Below are positions 33,400 through 46,100 of a DNA stretch of 64,000 nt, one piece after another (position 1 is the first letter of the stretch; the number at the start of each line of letters is the position of its first letter). Under the pieces are notes generated by a model. It did not search any database. It worked only from the letters and a program-made list of their open reading frames with translations, and was not told where the DNA came from. Position numbers and translations under genes: made by a program. The stretch is from Ailanthus altissimus (taxonomy: Eukaryota > Streptophyta > Magnoliopsida > Sapindales > Simaroubaceae): NCBI GenBank assembly GCA_946807835.1, contig OX327683.1, positions 16,559,001 to 16,623,000 on the forward strand, given 5' to 3'.

Positions 33400-34512
33400 C
33401 CCTAAGGTTTTAGTAAAGGGACATGCAAATTCTACTAGTTATAAAAATTCTATTTACACCCATCTCGGGTAACAATATTTGTTAACTTAAAAAAAAAAGT
33501 ACATTTTACCCTCATTTTGACTAAAAAAAATCAAAAATCAAAAATCAATTGAATGCTAAAAAAGAGGACTTGAACTTTTGACATTGTGGTTAAAAATCAC
33601 ACACTTTAACTAAGTTATTTCAATTTTATGTTTATATATGGATCTGCAAATTTTATTAGCATATTGTCTTCAAGACCATATATTAATGATTTTAAAAACA
33701 TCATTGATAGATTTTTAACTCTAGTCACCTATATGACAACAAGTAAGAGTACTCACCCCTGAGTTATAACAAATTTTGTGATATAATTTTAAAATAGAAA
33801 ATATAAAAAGGCAAAATGATAGGATCATAGTCATCGCCCGTCATTGGCCGTCATCGTCCATCGCCATTGATCACTTCTGGCCATTGCCATTAGTCTTCAC
33901 TGGCTGTCACCTTCGTCGATCATCGTTTGGTGTAGGCGGGTGGTGACCAATGGGCAATGGTCGATGGAGAGTAGTAATAGGTGGCAGCGGATGGCGAGCA
34001 AGGGGTGATGGCCAGCAACAGTGGGCAATGATCTAGGTAGTGGGTAGTGGTCAGCGATGATGACTAACGGCGGAGGGTGGTGGCTAAGGTCCTATCGTTT
34101 CACCTTTTTGAAATTTTTTTTTAATATTATGTTACAAAATTTATTGTAACTCAATAATAAGTACTTTTACTTGTCATATGAGTGATATGGTTCAAACTTT
34201 ATTAATGACATTTTTACTATCAGTAACATATGGTCTTGAGGACTATATATTAATAAAAATTTACAAATTCATACATAACATAATATTTGAATACTTTAAT
34301 TAGTTAAAATGTTTGACTTTTTACTATGTGATCAAAGGTTTAACTCATTTTTCTAATATTTAATTGAATTTTAATATTTTTTTCAATCAAAATAAGATAA
34401 ATTTTTATTTTTACCATTTTTATCGTTAAAAATAACGAAATTTATTATTTTAGGTAGATGTAAATAAAAATTTTAAAACTGTTAGAATCTATGTCTTTTT
34501 TTTGAAACCACC
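33400..34512. mobile_element. Foldback element with ~430 bp inverted arms and a GC-richer core
   Basis: The left arm (about 33400-33830) and right arm (about 34085-34512) are reverse complements with moderate divergence; for example cttcaagaccatatattaatg on the left pairs with a related block near 34220-34245 on the right. The core (33830-34085) is GC-richer and itself rich in short inverted repeats of 'cat(c/t)g(c/g)c' and 'gg(c/t)gatgg' type. No transposase is coded, so it would need a helper. Long arms suggest a Mutator-like or foldback element. No exact TSD was found. Confidence 0.7.
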
Positions 34513-35119
34513 CTAAATTTTATTTTCAATTTCATCATTATTTGGGATCATTCATACAAATTATTTTGATATGTTTTCCTCTGTATATATGTGTGTTTTT
34601 GTGATTTATTTGATATTAAAATAATTTCATGATATATAAGACAAATTTTTGAAAAGAAATAAATTTCAATGTTGAAATTAGGTGTGTAATATATTGTCTC
34701 GAATCTTTAAAAGAGCTCTATAATACTCTATAAATTTTATTGTGAGGCCTTTCGATGTTCGGCCAATTTATTTTGAAAAAAATTACATTTTTTAAGTTCT
34801 CAAAAATAATTTTTCAAGTCACTGTTTCATTCGACTCTACAAGTAATAGATTATGAGGCAGAAAAGATTGATTAAGTCTGAGTTCAACGAGAGTCCCAAA
34901 TGACACAGGAGAAACATGTATCTGCTAAAACTGAGTTCTATATAAAGAATCACTGGACCTACAACAATTCAACAAAAACTTAAATCAAAGTTACTAAAAT
35001 ACTTGACAACATTTTTTACATGAAATTTCTTTTTCAAAAATTTATATAATGGTTTAGTCTAAAATGTATGTAATAACAACAAAAAGAAAAATTTTAAAAA
35101 AAAAAGAAAAGAAAAAGAG
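34513..35119. other. Non-coding AT-rich stretch
   Basis: No gene, repeat pair or element boundary was recognised here beyond A-rich runs near 35080-35120. Confidence 0.5.
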
Positions 35120-36300
35120 AATTATATTTGAATTATATTTATATTCAGTTCGAACTCTTGCTATACAAGTTTAATATTTGAAGCAATCATCTTTAAGTCT
35201 AGATCTTGATGGTACATCTATTGGCTTCTAACTTATGCAATATAGTCTTGATGGCAATCTCCAATTCCAATTCTTGATTCATTACTTCAAAGAACTTCTT
35301 GAGAGTGGCTTCTCGGCTTGGTGATTGCAAGTCTTTTCACCATATTCATTTCCCCCTACATTTGACAGAGAGGCTCTTTATATAGCGTGTAAATGAATTT
35401 TGACCTAGTGTAGATATTGTCTATTTTGAGTACATAATCTATTACAGATTTTTATATTTGATAGAGAGGCTCCTTATATAGAGCACATATAAATTTTGGC
35501 TCAATATAGATATTGTCTATTTCAGACATATAGCCCATCATGAATTTGTTCTTGAGCTTTGTAATCTAAAATATGTCTATCAGTCAGAATCGTCTAATGA
35601 TGTGTGATTTTACTTTCCCCCTTAGGACCTTGCGTCTTTAATCATCTGCACATCGAAAAGTAAATCCACTCTAATATCACATCAGGTAGTGAGTCCATTC
35701 TAATACTAATTGTAATACCCTGACCTAGTATAAATATTATCCGCTTTGAGTACAATGCCTGTCAAGGGTTTGTTATTGGGCTTTTAAACCCAAATGAGTT
35801 TATACTTTAAGGAGTTCATAAGGTATATAAACTAATCACGATCATCTCTCATTAGTGATGTGGGATCATATATTATCCCTTTTTAGGACCTTACGAATTG
35901 GGTAATGAGTCCACTCTAATACTAATTGTAAAACTTTGGTCTAGTGTAGATATTATCTATTTTAAGCACATCACTGGTCAAGGGTTCATTATTGGCTTTT
36001 TAACCCAAAATAGGTTTACATTTTAGGGAGCTTATAGGGTATATAAACTAGTAAGGATTTTAAAATTCAAAATATGTCTACACTATAAAGAGCTCACGAG
36101 ATATTTAAACCAATCAAGATCGTCTCTCACTAGTAATATGGGATCTTACATTAGTTATCATGTGTAAAGATATCTTTTTGACAACTTACTTCATTTGCAA
36201 CGTGTAATTTTAAGTATTGGGCTTATTATTTATAGCCCAAATTAATTATTTCTGGTCTAATTGTTTTTGGCCCATACGTTTATCCCATCTTGCACTGTGT
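35120..36300 (-). repeat. LTR-like dispersed repeat, copy A, with an internal ~217 bp repeat block
   Basis: Positions 35120-35393 and 36155-36300 match the continuous copy at 49285-49745. On minus there is a TATA box (gctatataaagagcc near 35377-35391). Between the two matched parts, 35394-36150 is extra: blocks with 'tagatattgtcta' or 'aaatattatccg' recur at about 35411, 35509, 35726 and 35946, the last two intervals being 217-220 bp, each with 'actctaatactaattgtaa' nearby. This is either an insertion or an expanded internal repeat. Confidence 0.6.
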
Positions 36301-36637
36301 TGACTAAACAACATGAAGAGTAAGTCTCTTTAGCAATTTGCATTCTTACTTCAGGCTCATTTGGTTAGGCTCTTCAAATAGAGCTTTTAAAAGTAAAACT
36401 TTCAAGAAAAATTCATTGATTGTTTGATTATTAAGTAAAAAGGTTCCTTTGAGGTATGAAATTGTTTAGTTATTTATTGTTAAAAGTGTTTATCTGTTAT
36501 TAAATTATCAAAAAGAACACTTAATAAAGTTTACATTAAAATTCTATACAGTTAAATATTTTTTTACATAAAATAAAATTTACTAACATATTTTTATACA
36601 CAACACAAAGGAGATTTATGTTAAAATTTAGTCTGCG

Positions 36638-36890
36638 ATCATTGTGAAATAATGGCCAAAATAATTAGAACTCTAGTGAGAGACTAAAATTACTTATTTT
36701 TTTACTTTTATACTAATGAAGTAAGTTGGCCATTATTTCACAATGATAAAATCAAGTAGCAATAAAGGGCTAAAATTACTTATTTTTTACTTTTATACTA
36801 AACACAATAATTTATTTATTCCATTGATTGCTATGTATTAATTTTATTTGAATTCTTGTAAAATTGTATTTATTGCTACTTGATTTTATC
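36638..36890. repeat. Cluster of four 22 bp palindromic arms
   Basis: 36638-36659 (atcattgtgaaataatggcc plus aa) is the perfect reverse complement of 36726-36747. 36745-36766 (gataaaatcaagtagcaata plus aa) is the perfect reverse complement of 36869-36890. The two inner arms are fused and overlap by three bases. A direct repeat aaaattactta...cttttatacta occurs at about 36686 and 36772. Short nested foldback DNA at the edge of an LTR. Confidence 0.85.
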
Positions 36891-37489
36891 AAAAAGCACT
36901 GCCCTCTTGAAAAAAAAAAAATACTTTGATGCTTAAGTCAGTGTTTGATTAAAGAAATGGGTGCTAGTGTGTGGGGAGTGTCTCAAAGACAAGTAGAAGA
37001 GCGATAAATGTATAAGATAATAATAAATATTAAATATTGTATATGGAGTTTAGAATGCAAAATGCATATATGAATAATGAATTGAATGAATAATGAGCAA
37101 GGTAGCATATTTATTTATAGTGCATAAATCATAATTTCCATTTGAGTATGAATGTATAAATCCAAATCCTCATCAAATTATAAATTAGTACATTTATTTA
37201 AGTAAACCTAAGTAATTAGGAATTATAATCCATATCAGACAAGTGAAAAGAATTTAAGTGGAATTCTTCAACTTGTGAAAAATTATTTTTCATGCAGAAT
37301 ATTAATTAAACAACTAAAAGTTGAATAGGATTTGAATATTAATCCGTTCCCGTCTTCGCATGAAGTTTATAACTTGTTTGTATGATCCATGAGTTGGTGG
37401 GCCTCGTTACCTGGCAAGATGAATCCAAAATCTATGCTTGTGGATTGGGCTATGCGTAAGCTAATTGAGACTAAATAATGGGCCGAACA
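36891..37489 (-). repeat. Third copy of the Tat-lineage LTR (truncated or solo)
   Basis: On minus it starts TGTTCGGCCCATTATTTAG and keeps the order of blocks of 32606-33241, including the 12-A run and the gcttaag(t/t)cagt stretch. It stops near the palindrome cluster at 36890. No TSD is seen, so truncated copy and solo LTR cannot be told apart. Confidence 0.65.
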
Positions 37490-38057
37490 AGAATAATCAA
37501 AGAAGTTTTTTATACTTTCATTGATTTCTTGTTTTGTGTAGGTAATTATAAATAGATCTTAAGCATCCACACCCTCAGCCCCAACTATTGAGCTCGAGCT
37601 CGTCTCGCCATGACGAGCTTGTTTGCCATTAGGGTCATTCCCACAATCTTGCATCCTTGAAAAAAAAAGGATCAGAGTAAAAACAACACACAAATGCAAA
37701 CATGAAAGGCTGCCTATAACTTACTTCTTTTTTTTCGGGAGAGAGCGCGAGATAGTTCGGCTATGAGGTTTGCATCCTTTAGCTCACCTTAGTCAACAGG
37801 CCTCGGTAACTATCCACGTATGCTACGGCTATCGACTTGAGCTTCATAAGACTTAGATATTTTTAGTCTTATAGCCCAAGTAGCTACTCTGAAAAAAATA
37901 TGAGGGCTATTGACATATGCAATCAAAGGATATAAGAGAAAAATGAAATAATAAATGGAGAAATGACTTGTTTTTAAAGGAAAACTAGGTCGGGACAAAC
38001 CAAGATCCAGCCCCTCGAGGTCGAAGGGCTTTCTGACCCTATTTCTGGCTAGCAAAG
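37490..38057. other. Non-coding stretch
   Basis: Contains an inverted-repeat-like ctcgagctcgtctcgccatg near 37593 and an 86-codon minus-strand ORF (37810-38070) without recognisable motifs, which runs into the neighbouring LTR and is probably incidental. It may be interior sequence of the adjacent Tat-type LTR's element. Confidence 0.45.
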
Positions 38058-40127
38058 TGTTAACGTGCATCTAAGGGTATATGCATATGATAGTGTTCAT
38101 TGAATAATTAATGCATGTCAAACATATATATTTATAGTGGAATAGAAATCTAATTTTATATTCAACAAACACGTACTTAATTTTAGTTTATTACAGTAAT
38201 AGAATTCGAAAAACTTACTCATGAAGACTCTTGGTGTAGAATCAAATTAGAAGTCTCACAGTAAAGTGCATTCGTGAGCAATTCTAGACTTCAACACCAG
38301 TGTGAATAAAGTACTAGAATGGTAGCCTTCAAATTTCAATTTCCAGAAGGAATCAGATTACTCAACTTTTGAGCCTTTTCTCTCAAATGGGTTAAAATGG
38401 TCTTAAGGACCTAAGTGTAAACTTTTCTAAGTTTTTCACTTTCATCACATGTCTGAATTTTATCTCTCAACTAAAGTATTAGACATTCACAAAATGCAAC
38501 ACTTGCATTTGTCTTCTTGTAATGGCCGAATAAATCTAAGCTACAAAAATGCAACACTTGCATTTTGTTGTCCTCAAATGGCCGAATAATCTTAAGCTAT
38601 AAAATGCAACACTTGCAATTTGTTCTTTTCAAAATGGTCAAATAATGCCTCTTAGCCAGTGCAATACAATTTTTTCTTCCTTTATATACTTAACTTTTTC
38701 TTATTGATAAGTGCCCACTTAAAAGCCATTTGTTACCCATTTTTCTATTTAACAATCCAAGTGTCCAATTAACAAGCTTAATAAATGCCATTTGTCATCT
38801 TTCATACCAACAACAATATGCTATTTGGCCACTAAAGCCCAATCACATTAAGCCATGTAGCAACTAAAGGCCAATCATAAATGGCCACTTGTCACACATA
38901 TTGTTTATTTAACAATAATTATTAATTAAATAATCTTAAGCTTAATACTTAAGCTTATGTGTTTTCTGAGAGATCCTGAAACAAATTTAATTTTTCAAAT
39001 TTTTTTAGATTGAACCATTCGACCTGGTCTTCTACCTAAGTGTTTAATGAGTACATTTCATATTGTGAGACTCATTAGGTTTACGCCCATTTATCCTACG
39101 AAACTCTTCCACAAGTCCATAAACGATGCTCCATATATATGTTATGGATATTACAGAACGACGTGTTGAACTATACAAGTAGAGATCAACCATATACGTA
39201 TAATCATTCTGTCATCTAGATCTTGAAAGAGCAGAGATATAGATCATCATCGTCAAATATCTATATGCTCTATTGTGAACTTATCTCTTGATTTTTGTTT
39301 TCATAAATAATATCCGTAAACTTTTTTGCGATATTATTTAACTCTATAAAAAAAATCTTTTTTTAGGGTTTATACTTGTGGCCATAAGACTTTTTTCTAA
39401 AATACAATATCGAAACATTAGGTTATACAACTCACTTAATGAGCTGACGGATCTCATATCTATGCACACCAGACTCTATTAGCATCAGACCATACTCAAA
39501 TACACCAGAGGTCAGACTATAAATGGTCTCTAACATGCATGGAATCAAAGCATGATGGATTACTCACAAGCCCACCATAACGCTCAGATCAAAGGACCAT
39601 GAATACTACTTAACTCGAGAAGACCCTCTATTGACAGCTTTATGGGATGTCTATTGAGGTCCTCATGAGTCTTTTTAGTATCCAGTCCTCATTGAATACG
39701 TGCATGCCTATACGAGCTTCTGCTAAACTCATAGTCTGTTAAGACTAACTATTTGGACAATCTAGTTATAGACACATGGGTCCAGAAGGTATAATAATTA
39801 ACTCGCATCAGCCACCATAGATCAAGAATGATGTTTTCGAGAACATACTACATTATGATATTTTTTAGTACCATTTACAACTCTTTGAAACTATGTTATT
39901 ACTAATAAGTTCTTAGGTCTTTGTCCCTATTTTAGATAAGGTTCTAACTTTTAGAATGTTAACTCTTAGTGCTAACCTAAATTCCTTTAGATCTACAATG
40001 TCTGAAAAGTAACAAAATTGGTACCATATAAATAATATTAATGATTTTATATGAAATATTTATTGTATAAATATGAAATAATTAATATTCATATAAAATT
40101 AGAATGGTACGTAAGGACTAACTCTCA
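38058..40127 (-). repeat. Copia LTR copy 1 (3' LTR of the minus-strand copia element)
   Basis: About 2.07 kb. On minus it starts near tgagagttagtccttacg and ends gttaaca. It shares long stretches with the LTRs at 43174, 51932 and 60736, such as the start block cttacgt followed by an AT-rich tract, and the 'gtaacaatgtcattac'-type region. It lies immediately downstream of RNase H on the minus strand, as a 3' LTR should. Inside are three tandem units starting aaaatgcaacacttgca at 38491, 38547 and 38601. Confidence 0.75.
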
Positions 40128-42669
40128 CTTGCTTTAGTACCATTCTCGATGATATCTAATACCCATCGATTCCACATATTTTTCAAACACCCTAGGAGTT
40201 AAGGCCTTAGTGAGCGAGCAAGTCTGTTATATTATCCATAGAATCTACTCTAGATATTATTATATCTCCTTTACCCAATATTCACTAAGTTTGTGGTATT
40301 TCCTCTCCACATGCTTAGAATTTTGGTGTGTCATTAGCTTCTTGGCCTGAGCAATTGCTCTGTTGTTGTCGCAAAAAAGTGGGATAGGATCCATTAAACT
40401 TAGGACTATCCCGAGCTCTGCTACAAACTTATGCATCCATATATTTTACCTTCAAAGTAGAATTAAATGTAGATGCTTGTTTTGCATTCTTCCAACTAAT
40501 TGCGGCATCGTTGAGAAGAAACATATATCTAAATATAAACTTTCTATTATTCAGGTCAGACTGAAAATCTCAATCAGTGTATCCTTATACTTGTTAGTCA
40601 CTCTCTCCATAAATAAAAAACTTATCCTTTGTACCTTTAAGGTAATTCAGAAAATGTTTCACAGCCATCCAATGGTCTCTACCTAGATCAGACTAATAGC
40701 TAATTCATATGGTATGATAGGCATTGTAACCCTTTTATCTTCCTTCTGAGGACACGTCTTTCTAAAAAGATGAATGCCATGTTTGAAAAGTATATTAACT
40801 GTCTTACAGTTACTGAAGTTATACCTTTTAAGAACACTTTCTATGTACGAGGATTGGGAGAGTCTTATCAGTCTCTTAGCTTTATTTCGATAAAGCGTTA
40901 TACCAAATATATAAGAAGCCTCTCCTAAATCTTTATGGAGAAGTTCTTACTCAAATAACTCTTAACTAATTGTAACATACCATTATTGTTTCTAATAATG
41001 AGTATATCATCCACGTAAAGCCCAAAAAAGAAATCATGCTCCCACTAACCTTTCTATACACACATGCTTCCTCTGTATTTTTGATAAAATCAGACCCTCT
41101 AATTACTTCATCAAAACAAAGATTCTAGCTTTGAAAAACTTGCTTGAGTCCATAAATGAACTTCTTTAATCTGCAAACTAGATTAGAAGTTAAGTTAGAT
41201 ATAAAACTTTCAGACTATTTTATAAATATCTTTTCCTCGAGATATCTATTCAGGAAAGCTGTCTTTATATTCATCTACCAGATCTCAAAATCATAATATA
41301 CTACAATAGCCAATATAATTCAAATCGACTTTAGTATAGTTACTGTGAAAAGATTTTCTCATAATCAATCCCAAATCGCTGAGTATAACATTTTCCCACT
41401 AATCGGGTTTTACAGGACTCTATCTTTCCGTTGGACCTACTCTTTTACTTGTAAACTTATTTACAACCAATAGAAACAATTTCGTCGAAAAGCTTAACCA
41501 AGTTCCAAACTTGATTGTCTTGCATAAAATTAATTTTGGATTTCATGGATTCTTGCCATTTTTTCGAATCGATGTCCAACATCGCATTTTTATAACTTAA
41601 AGGATCCTTTCTTCAACTAAGAAAAACTCAAAGACATTTTCAGGTATCCTACATACCTTACAGGTAGCCTTAAGATCCTTTGTGACTTACAGGAAGGGTG
41701 TGTCAAAAGTATCTTACTCAACTAAGCCTAAGGCTCTATTATCAATTCATAAGCTTGTAGATTGACTTTATTATGTTCAATCCTTCTACAATCCCCACGA
41801 TTCATGAGAAACTATTTTTCAAAAAAAGTGGCATTATGAGCAATGACCATGTTTCGTTCTTCTAGATTATAGAATTGATATCACATAGAATTTTGCGATA
41901 TCCAATGAACCAACACTTTTACCTTTTAGATGTAAGTTTATCCTGTTGCATAACTTTTATTTAAGAAGGACAGCCCCAATCCTAATATACATAAGACTTA
42001 GTTTCCTCATAATCCATATCCCATATAGAGTAGTAGGAACGATTTTCAATGAAACTTTGTTTAATAAGTGAGCAGTAGTTTTTAGGGCATAACCCCATAG
42101 ATATTCTAGAAGGTTGGTAAAGCTTATCATTAATCATACCATATCTAATAAAATCTAATTTCTCCTATTCAAAGCATCATTGTGTTGAGGAGTATCTGAA
42201 GGACTATACTTAGCGAGAATCATATTCTTCTTTAAATAATTTGTGAATTCACTATTTATGTATTCATCGTCTTGATCTGATCGAAGGTATTTAATATACA
42301 TACCAATTTATTTCTCCACCTCCTATCAAAATCCCTTGAACATTTCAAAGGATTTTTACTTGTGTTTCATAAAAAATACATGTCTGTATCGAGATAAAGT
42401 ATCGAAACTCACCCATAGTGGTGTGATTTATTAGGTCACATACATCACTATGTATTAGTTCTAATAAATCAGTGACATGGTGTCCAACACAAACAGAAAG
42501 AGATATAATCATCTTCCTTTAAATACAAGATTCATAAATTGGATATTATTCTATGGAAAGATTGGGTATCTAACTATCCCTAACTAGACAGACTAGGCGT
42601 CTTACGCCTATATAACTTAATCGCATATACCACAATTCTGTATTATTCAATTTTTTTGATCAATTCTTA
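40128..42669 (-). pseudogene. Ty1/copia pol remnant on minus (integrase, RT, RNase H)
   Basis: Minus-strand order from right to left: GAG-pre-integrase about 42620-42430, integrase core about 42430-42000 (K-Y-L-R-S-D near 42290; the H-N-D/N-R-R-N stretch near 42170), RT about 41560-40700, RNase H about 40400-40180 (C-D-N-x-R-A-I-A-Q-A-K, then H-x3-S-K-H-V-E-R-K-Y-H). The RT active site Y-V-D-D-I-L is coded at about 41003-41020. Stops and shifts throughout make it dead. It is a different copia lineage from the one at 90-2815, judged by the RNase H motif. Confidence 0.85.
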
Positions 42670-43008
42670 TTATTCACCTAAGTGGTTTATCTTTTCTATA
42701 GCAAGGTACTTAAGATAGTAACGTTTACAATGTCCAACATTACCACAATGGAAACACTTTCTTTTGCCTTTGTTCTTAAGCTTTGGTTTAGATGTATCAA
42801 ACAACTCTTTCAGATGGAGTATAATAATACTTGCACTATCTATGTGCATATGCTGCCACTGAAGATTAGTAGATATTGAGGCAATGATATATGACTTGAC
42901 TCTCAGATTATCATTTATCATTTTTTGATAAATCTCAACCTCTTTCAAAGAGGCAATATCAAAAACACCTTTAGTCATATTTTTATCAATGGCTTCAACA
43001 ACACTCAT
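42670..43008 (-). pseudogene. gag: gag C-terminal fragment of the minus-strand copia element
   Basis: 112 codons open on minus: the UBN2-like gag region (S-L-K-E-V-E-I-Y-Q-K-M), then a Lys-rich stretch and the zinc knuckle C-F-H-C-G-N-V-G-H-x4-Y. The last Cys expected in CX2CX4HX4C is Tyr, again a G-to-A type change. The frame reaches the pol remnant directly. The ATG at 43006-43008 is internal; the N-terminal half of gag is decayed or lost in 43009-43173. Confidence 0.8.
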
Positions 43009-43173
43009 TAGGAGTTAGGACCAAGTTGGTAGGGGTCAACCCCTATGCGGTCTAGCATTTTTACAAAATAAGGTTGTATGAGCAACTTAAGCCTTAGTTA
43101 AAAAATTTATTATGGAGGCCCACTTCACCCTTATTAAGACGACTCAGGAATTCATCAGGGTTTGGAACATGTT

Positions 43174-46100
43174 TGTTAGAGATGATGCTTACGTGCCATT
43201 CTAATATTGTATGAATATTATTTGTTTAATATTTATATAACAAAGATTTCAAATAAAGTCTTTAATATTTTTATAAATGATAAGATGCTTGTAACGTTCA
43301 GACATTGTATGATCTAAAGAAGTTTAGATCTTATTTAAAGTATTTTAGATTAGTGCTAAGAGTTAGCACTGTTAAGAGTTAGTAGGTTATAAGAGTTAGA
43401 GTCTTGCTTGAAATAGGACAAAGACCTGAAAATATACTTGTAATGACATAGTTACAAGGAGTTACAAATGGGGCTAGAAAATATAATTATGCAGTATGTT
43501 CTCGAACAACTCATTCCTGATTTATTTTATCGATATGGGTTTATTGGTGAAACTTTATATATAGATCAGTGTAGGTTTATATCTGGATGGTCTAGACGGT
43601 TAGTTTTAATAGACCATGAGCTTAGTGGAAGCTCATATAGGTATACAGTTATTCAATAAGGACTGGGTACTAAATAGACTCACGAAAACCTTTAATAGAT
43701 ATCCCATAAAGCTGTCAATGGAAGGTCTTCTCTAGTTGAGGGGTATTTGTAGTCCTTTAACTTGAGCGCCATGGTGAGCTTGTAAGTGATCCACTATACT
43801 TTGGTTCTACATAAGTCAGAGACTTTTCACAATTTGACCGCTGCGTTTCATTAAGTATGCTCCGATGCTTATGAATTTTAGTGTGCATAGATATAGGATT
43901 TGTTAGTATATATGACTGAGTTGTATATCCTGATGCTTCGAGATTATAGTTCGGAAAGTCTTGTGGCTACAAGCATAAACCCTGAAAAAGAGCTTTCCAT
44001 AAGGTTAAATAATATGGCAAAAATGTTTGCTTATATTATTTATCAAAATAAAAATATAGTGATAAGTCCACAATCGAGTATATAAAGATTTGATGGTGAT
44101 GATCTATATATCTACACTTTTAGGATATAAGTGATAGAGGGATATACGAATATGTTATGACCTCAACTTATATGGTTTAACGCACTGCTTTGTAATATTT
44201 ATGACGTGTGAGTGGGGCATTGTTCACGAATTCATGGAAGAGTTTCATTTAACAAACTGGACGTAGACCTAGGGAGTCCTGCAATATAAAGTGTATTCAT
44301 TGTGCACTATGGCAGCACACTGGATTAAATAGTTCGATCTTATAAATTTTAGTAAATCGGATGTTTATTTCAGGATCCATTGAGTTGTACACTTATAAAG
44401 ACTTTAGTGTTAAGTACATCAATTAGTTAATAAAACTTATTGACTAATGAGATGATGACAGGTGGTACATTATGAGCCATTCATTATTTGACTAAACAAA
44501 TTACTTATTTGACAAGCAATATCTATTAAATAAACAAATTTTTTTGTTTTATTTAATATTTTAAAGGGAAACAAATAAACACAAATGGATGGGCTAAGGC
44601 ATGGTTTGGTAGAGCACATGTCTTTGAAAAAAAATAAAGAGGGAATTGTTAGTAAAATAAAAAAAGATGTCATCTTACTCATTTTGGGTCAACCACACAA
44701 TGTTTTTGCATTTCTTTGAAGACAATAAGTCAACAAATATTATAATAAAGGGCAAACAGTTGGCATGGCAATGCTTGCATGGTGGGGGCCTAATGTTGAT
44801 AAAGTATAAGAGGGATATTAACGAATGAAATAAAAACAATTGCTTTCAAGTTTGCAAATGTGTTGGCTCGGCAAAAGTGAGAAACAAATTGGCTATAAAG
44901 ATGAAATTGTTTCATGTTGGAGGAGCTTTTCGGTTTGGCCATTTTTTTCAATAGTGAGTGAACACTTTTTCCAAGTGTTGAGAAAAAACAAGAACATCTT
45001 TTTCTTCCTCTTAATGGCCAGCCATGATTTGTTGAGCAAGAGAAATTGTTTTGTTTTGTTCAAGTGTTAAAAACAAAAAAATAATTACATTGTTTTGAAA
45101 CAAATACATTTAGTTAAAGTGTTTAACTAAAATCATAGGTTTAAAGAGTTTAAACTTGGTTAAAGACTTAACCAATTTTGTGTTTAAGTGTTAAACATAT
45201 TTTGTAAGAAATTAAAGCTACTATTCTAGAGACTCAAGCCCACCCAAGTTGGATCCTAGAATTATTGACGTGTTCGCGTCAAGGTAGACTCTACATTGAA
45301 CAAAGTTTCAAAGGCTTATGATAGGGGCGTAAAAGCACTAGTATAATTTATACCTAACTTTTATAATTTTCTCCAAATCATAAATATTTGGATATTTAAT
45401 TGTGTTTTTTGATCACAAATAGATGCATGACATAAAATGTGACGTATAGGAACAAACAGGAGACGAATCGGACGTCAAACGAAGACGTTACGCTCAAAAT
45501 ACGAAAGGGGCACCAGGGCTGAGCACCGTAGCGCCCAGGTCAGTAATTGAGCACTATGGCGCTTGTGGGGGTGAACAGTATCTGGGAACAGTAACTCATA
45601 AATAATATTTTGCTACAATAACTCGTGAACAGTATTTTGAAGACAAAAACCTATAAATAGAACGAAAAAAAAAAACCTAAGAGGGGAGAAAGAAGAGGAG
45701 AGAAAAGGAGAGAAAAAGAGGCAAAAACTTAGAGAAAGAAGTCACAGCACAAAATCAAATATCAAAGCCAAAGATTGAGGAACCAAGATTAAGATTCAAG
45801 CTTCAAGTCATGATTGAGGGAGAAATACATCAAGGAGTCATTTTAATTAGTTTTTCTTCTCTTTCCTTATCATTATGTTCTTGTTCTTATTAATCTTTAT
45901 GAATTGGTTTGATACTTTTGATTTTGTGATGAGTTAATTTGTTCATCTAGGGTTAGATTATGTAAACCTAGTATGGATTTGGATTGTGTTAATTTTTAGT
46001 TTATGAACTTGATAAATTCAATTAATTCATTCTATCTTGTGTTTAATGCTTTCATTATACCTGATCAATATTTTGAATGATTGAGGAACTATGATAAACT

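Noticed and set aside
37810..38070. 86-codon minus-strand ORF as a small gene
   Set aside because: No motif, and it runs into a copia LTR; codon content looks like non-coding DNA.
43900..45070. Small plus-strand ORFs as genes
   Set aside because: All fall within copia LTR copy 2 and have broken counterparts in the other LTR copies.
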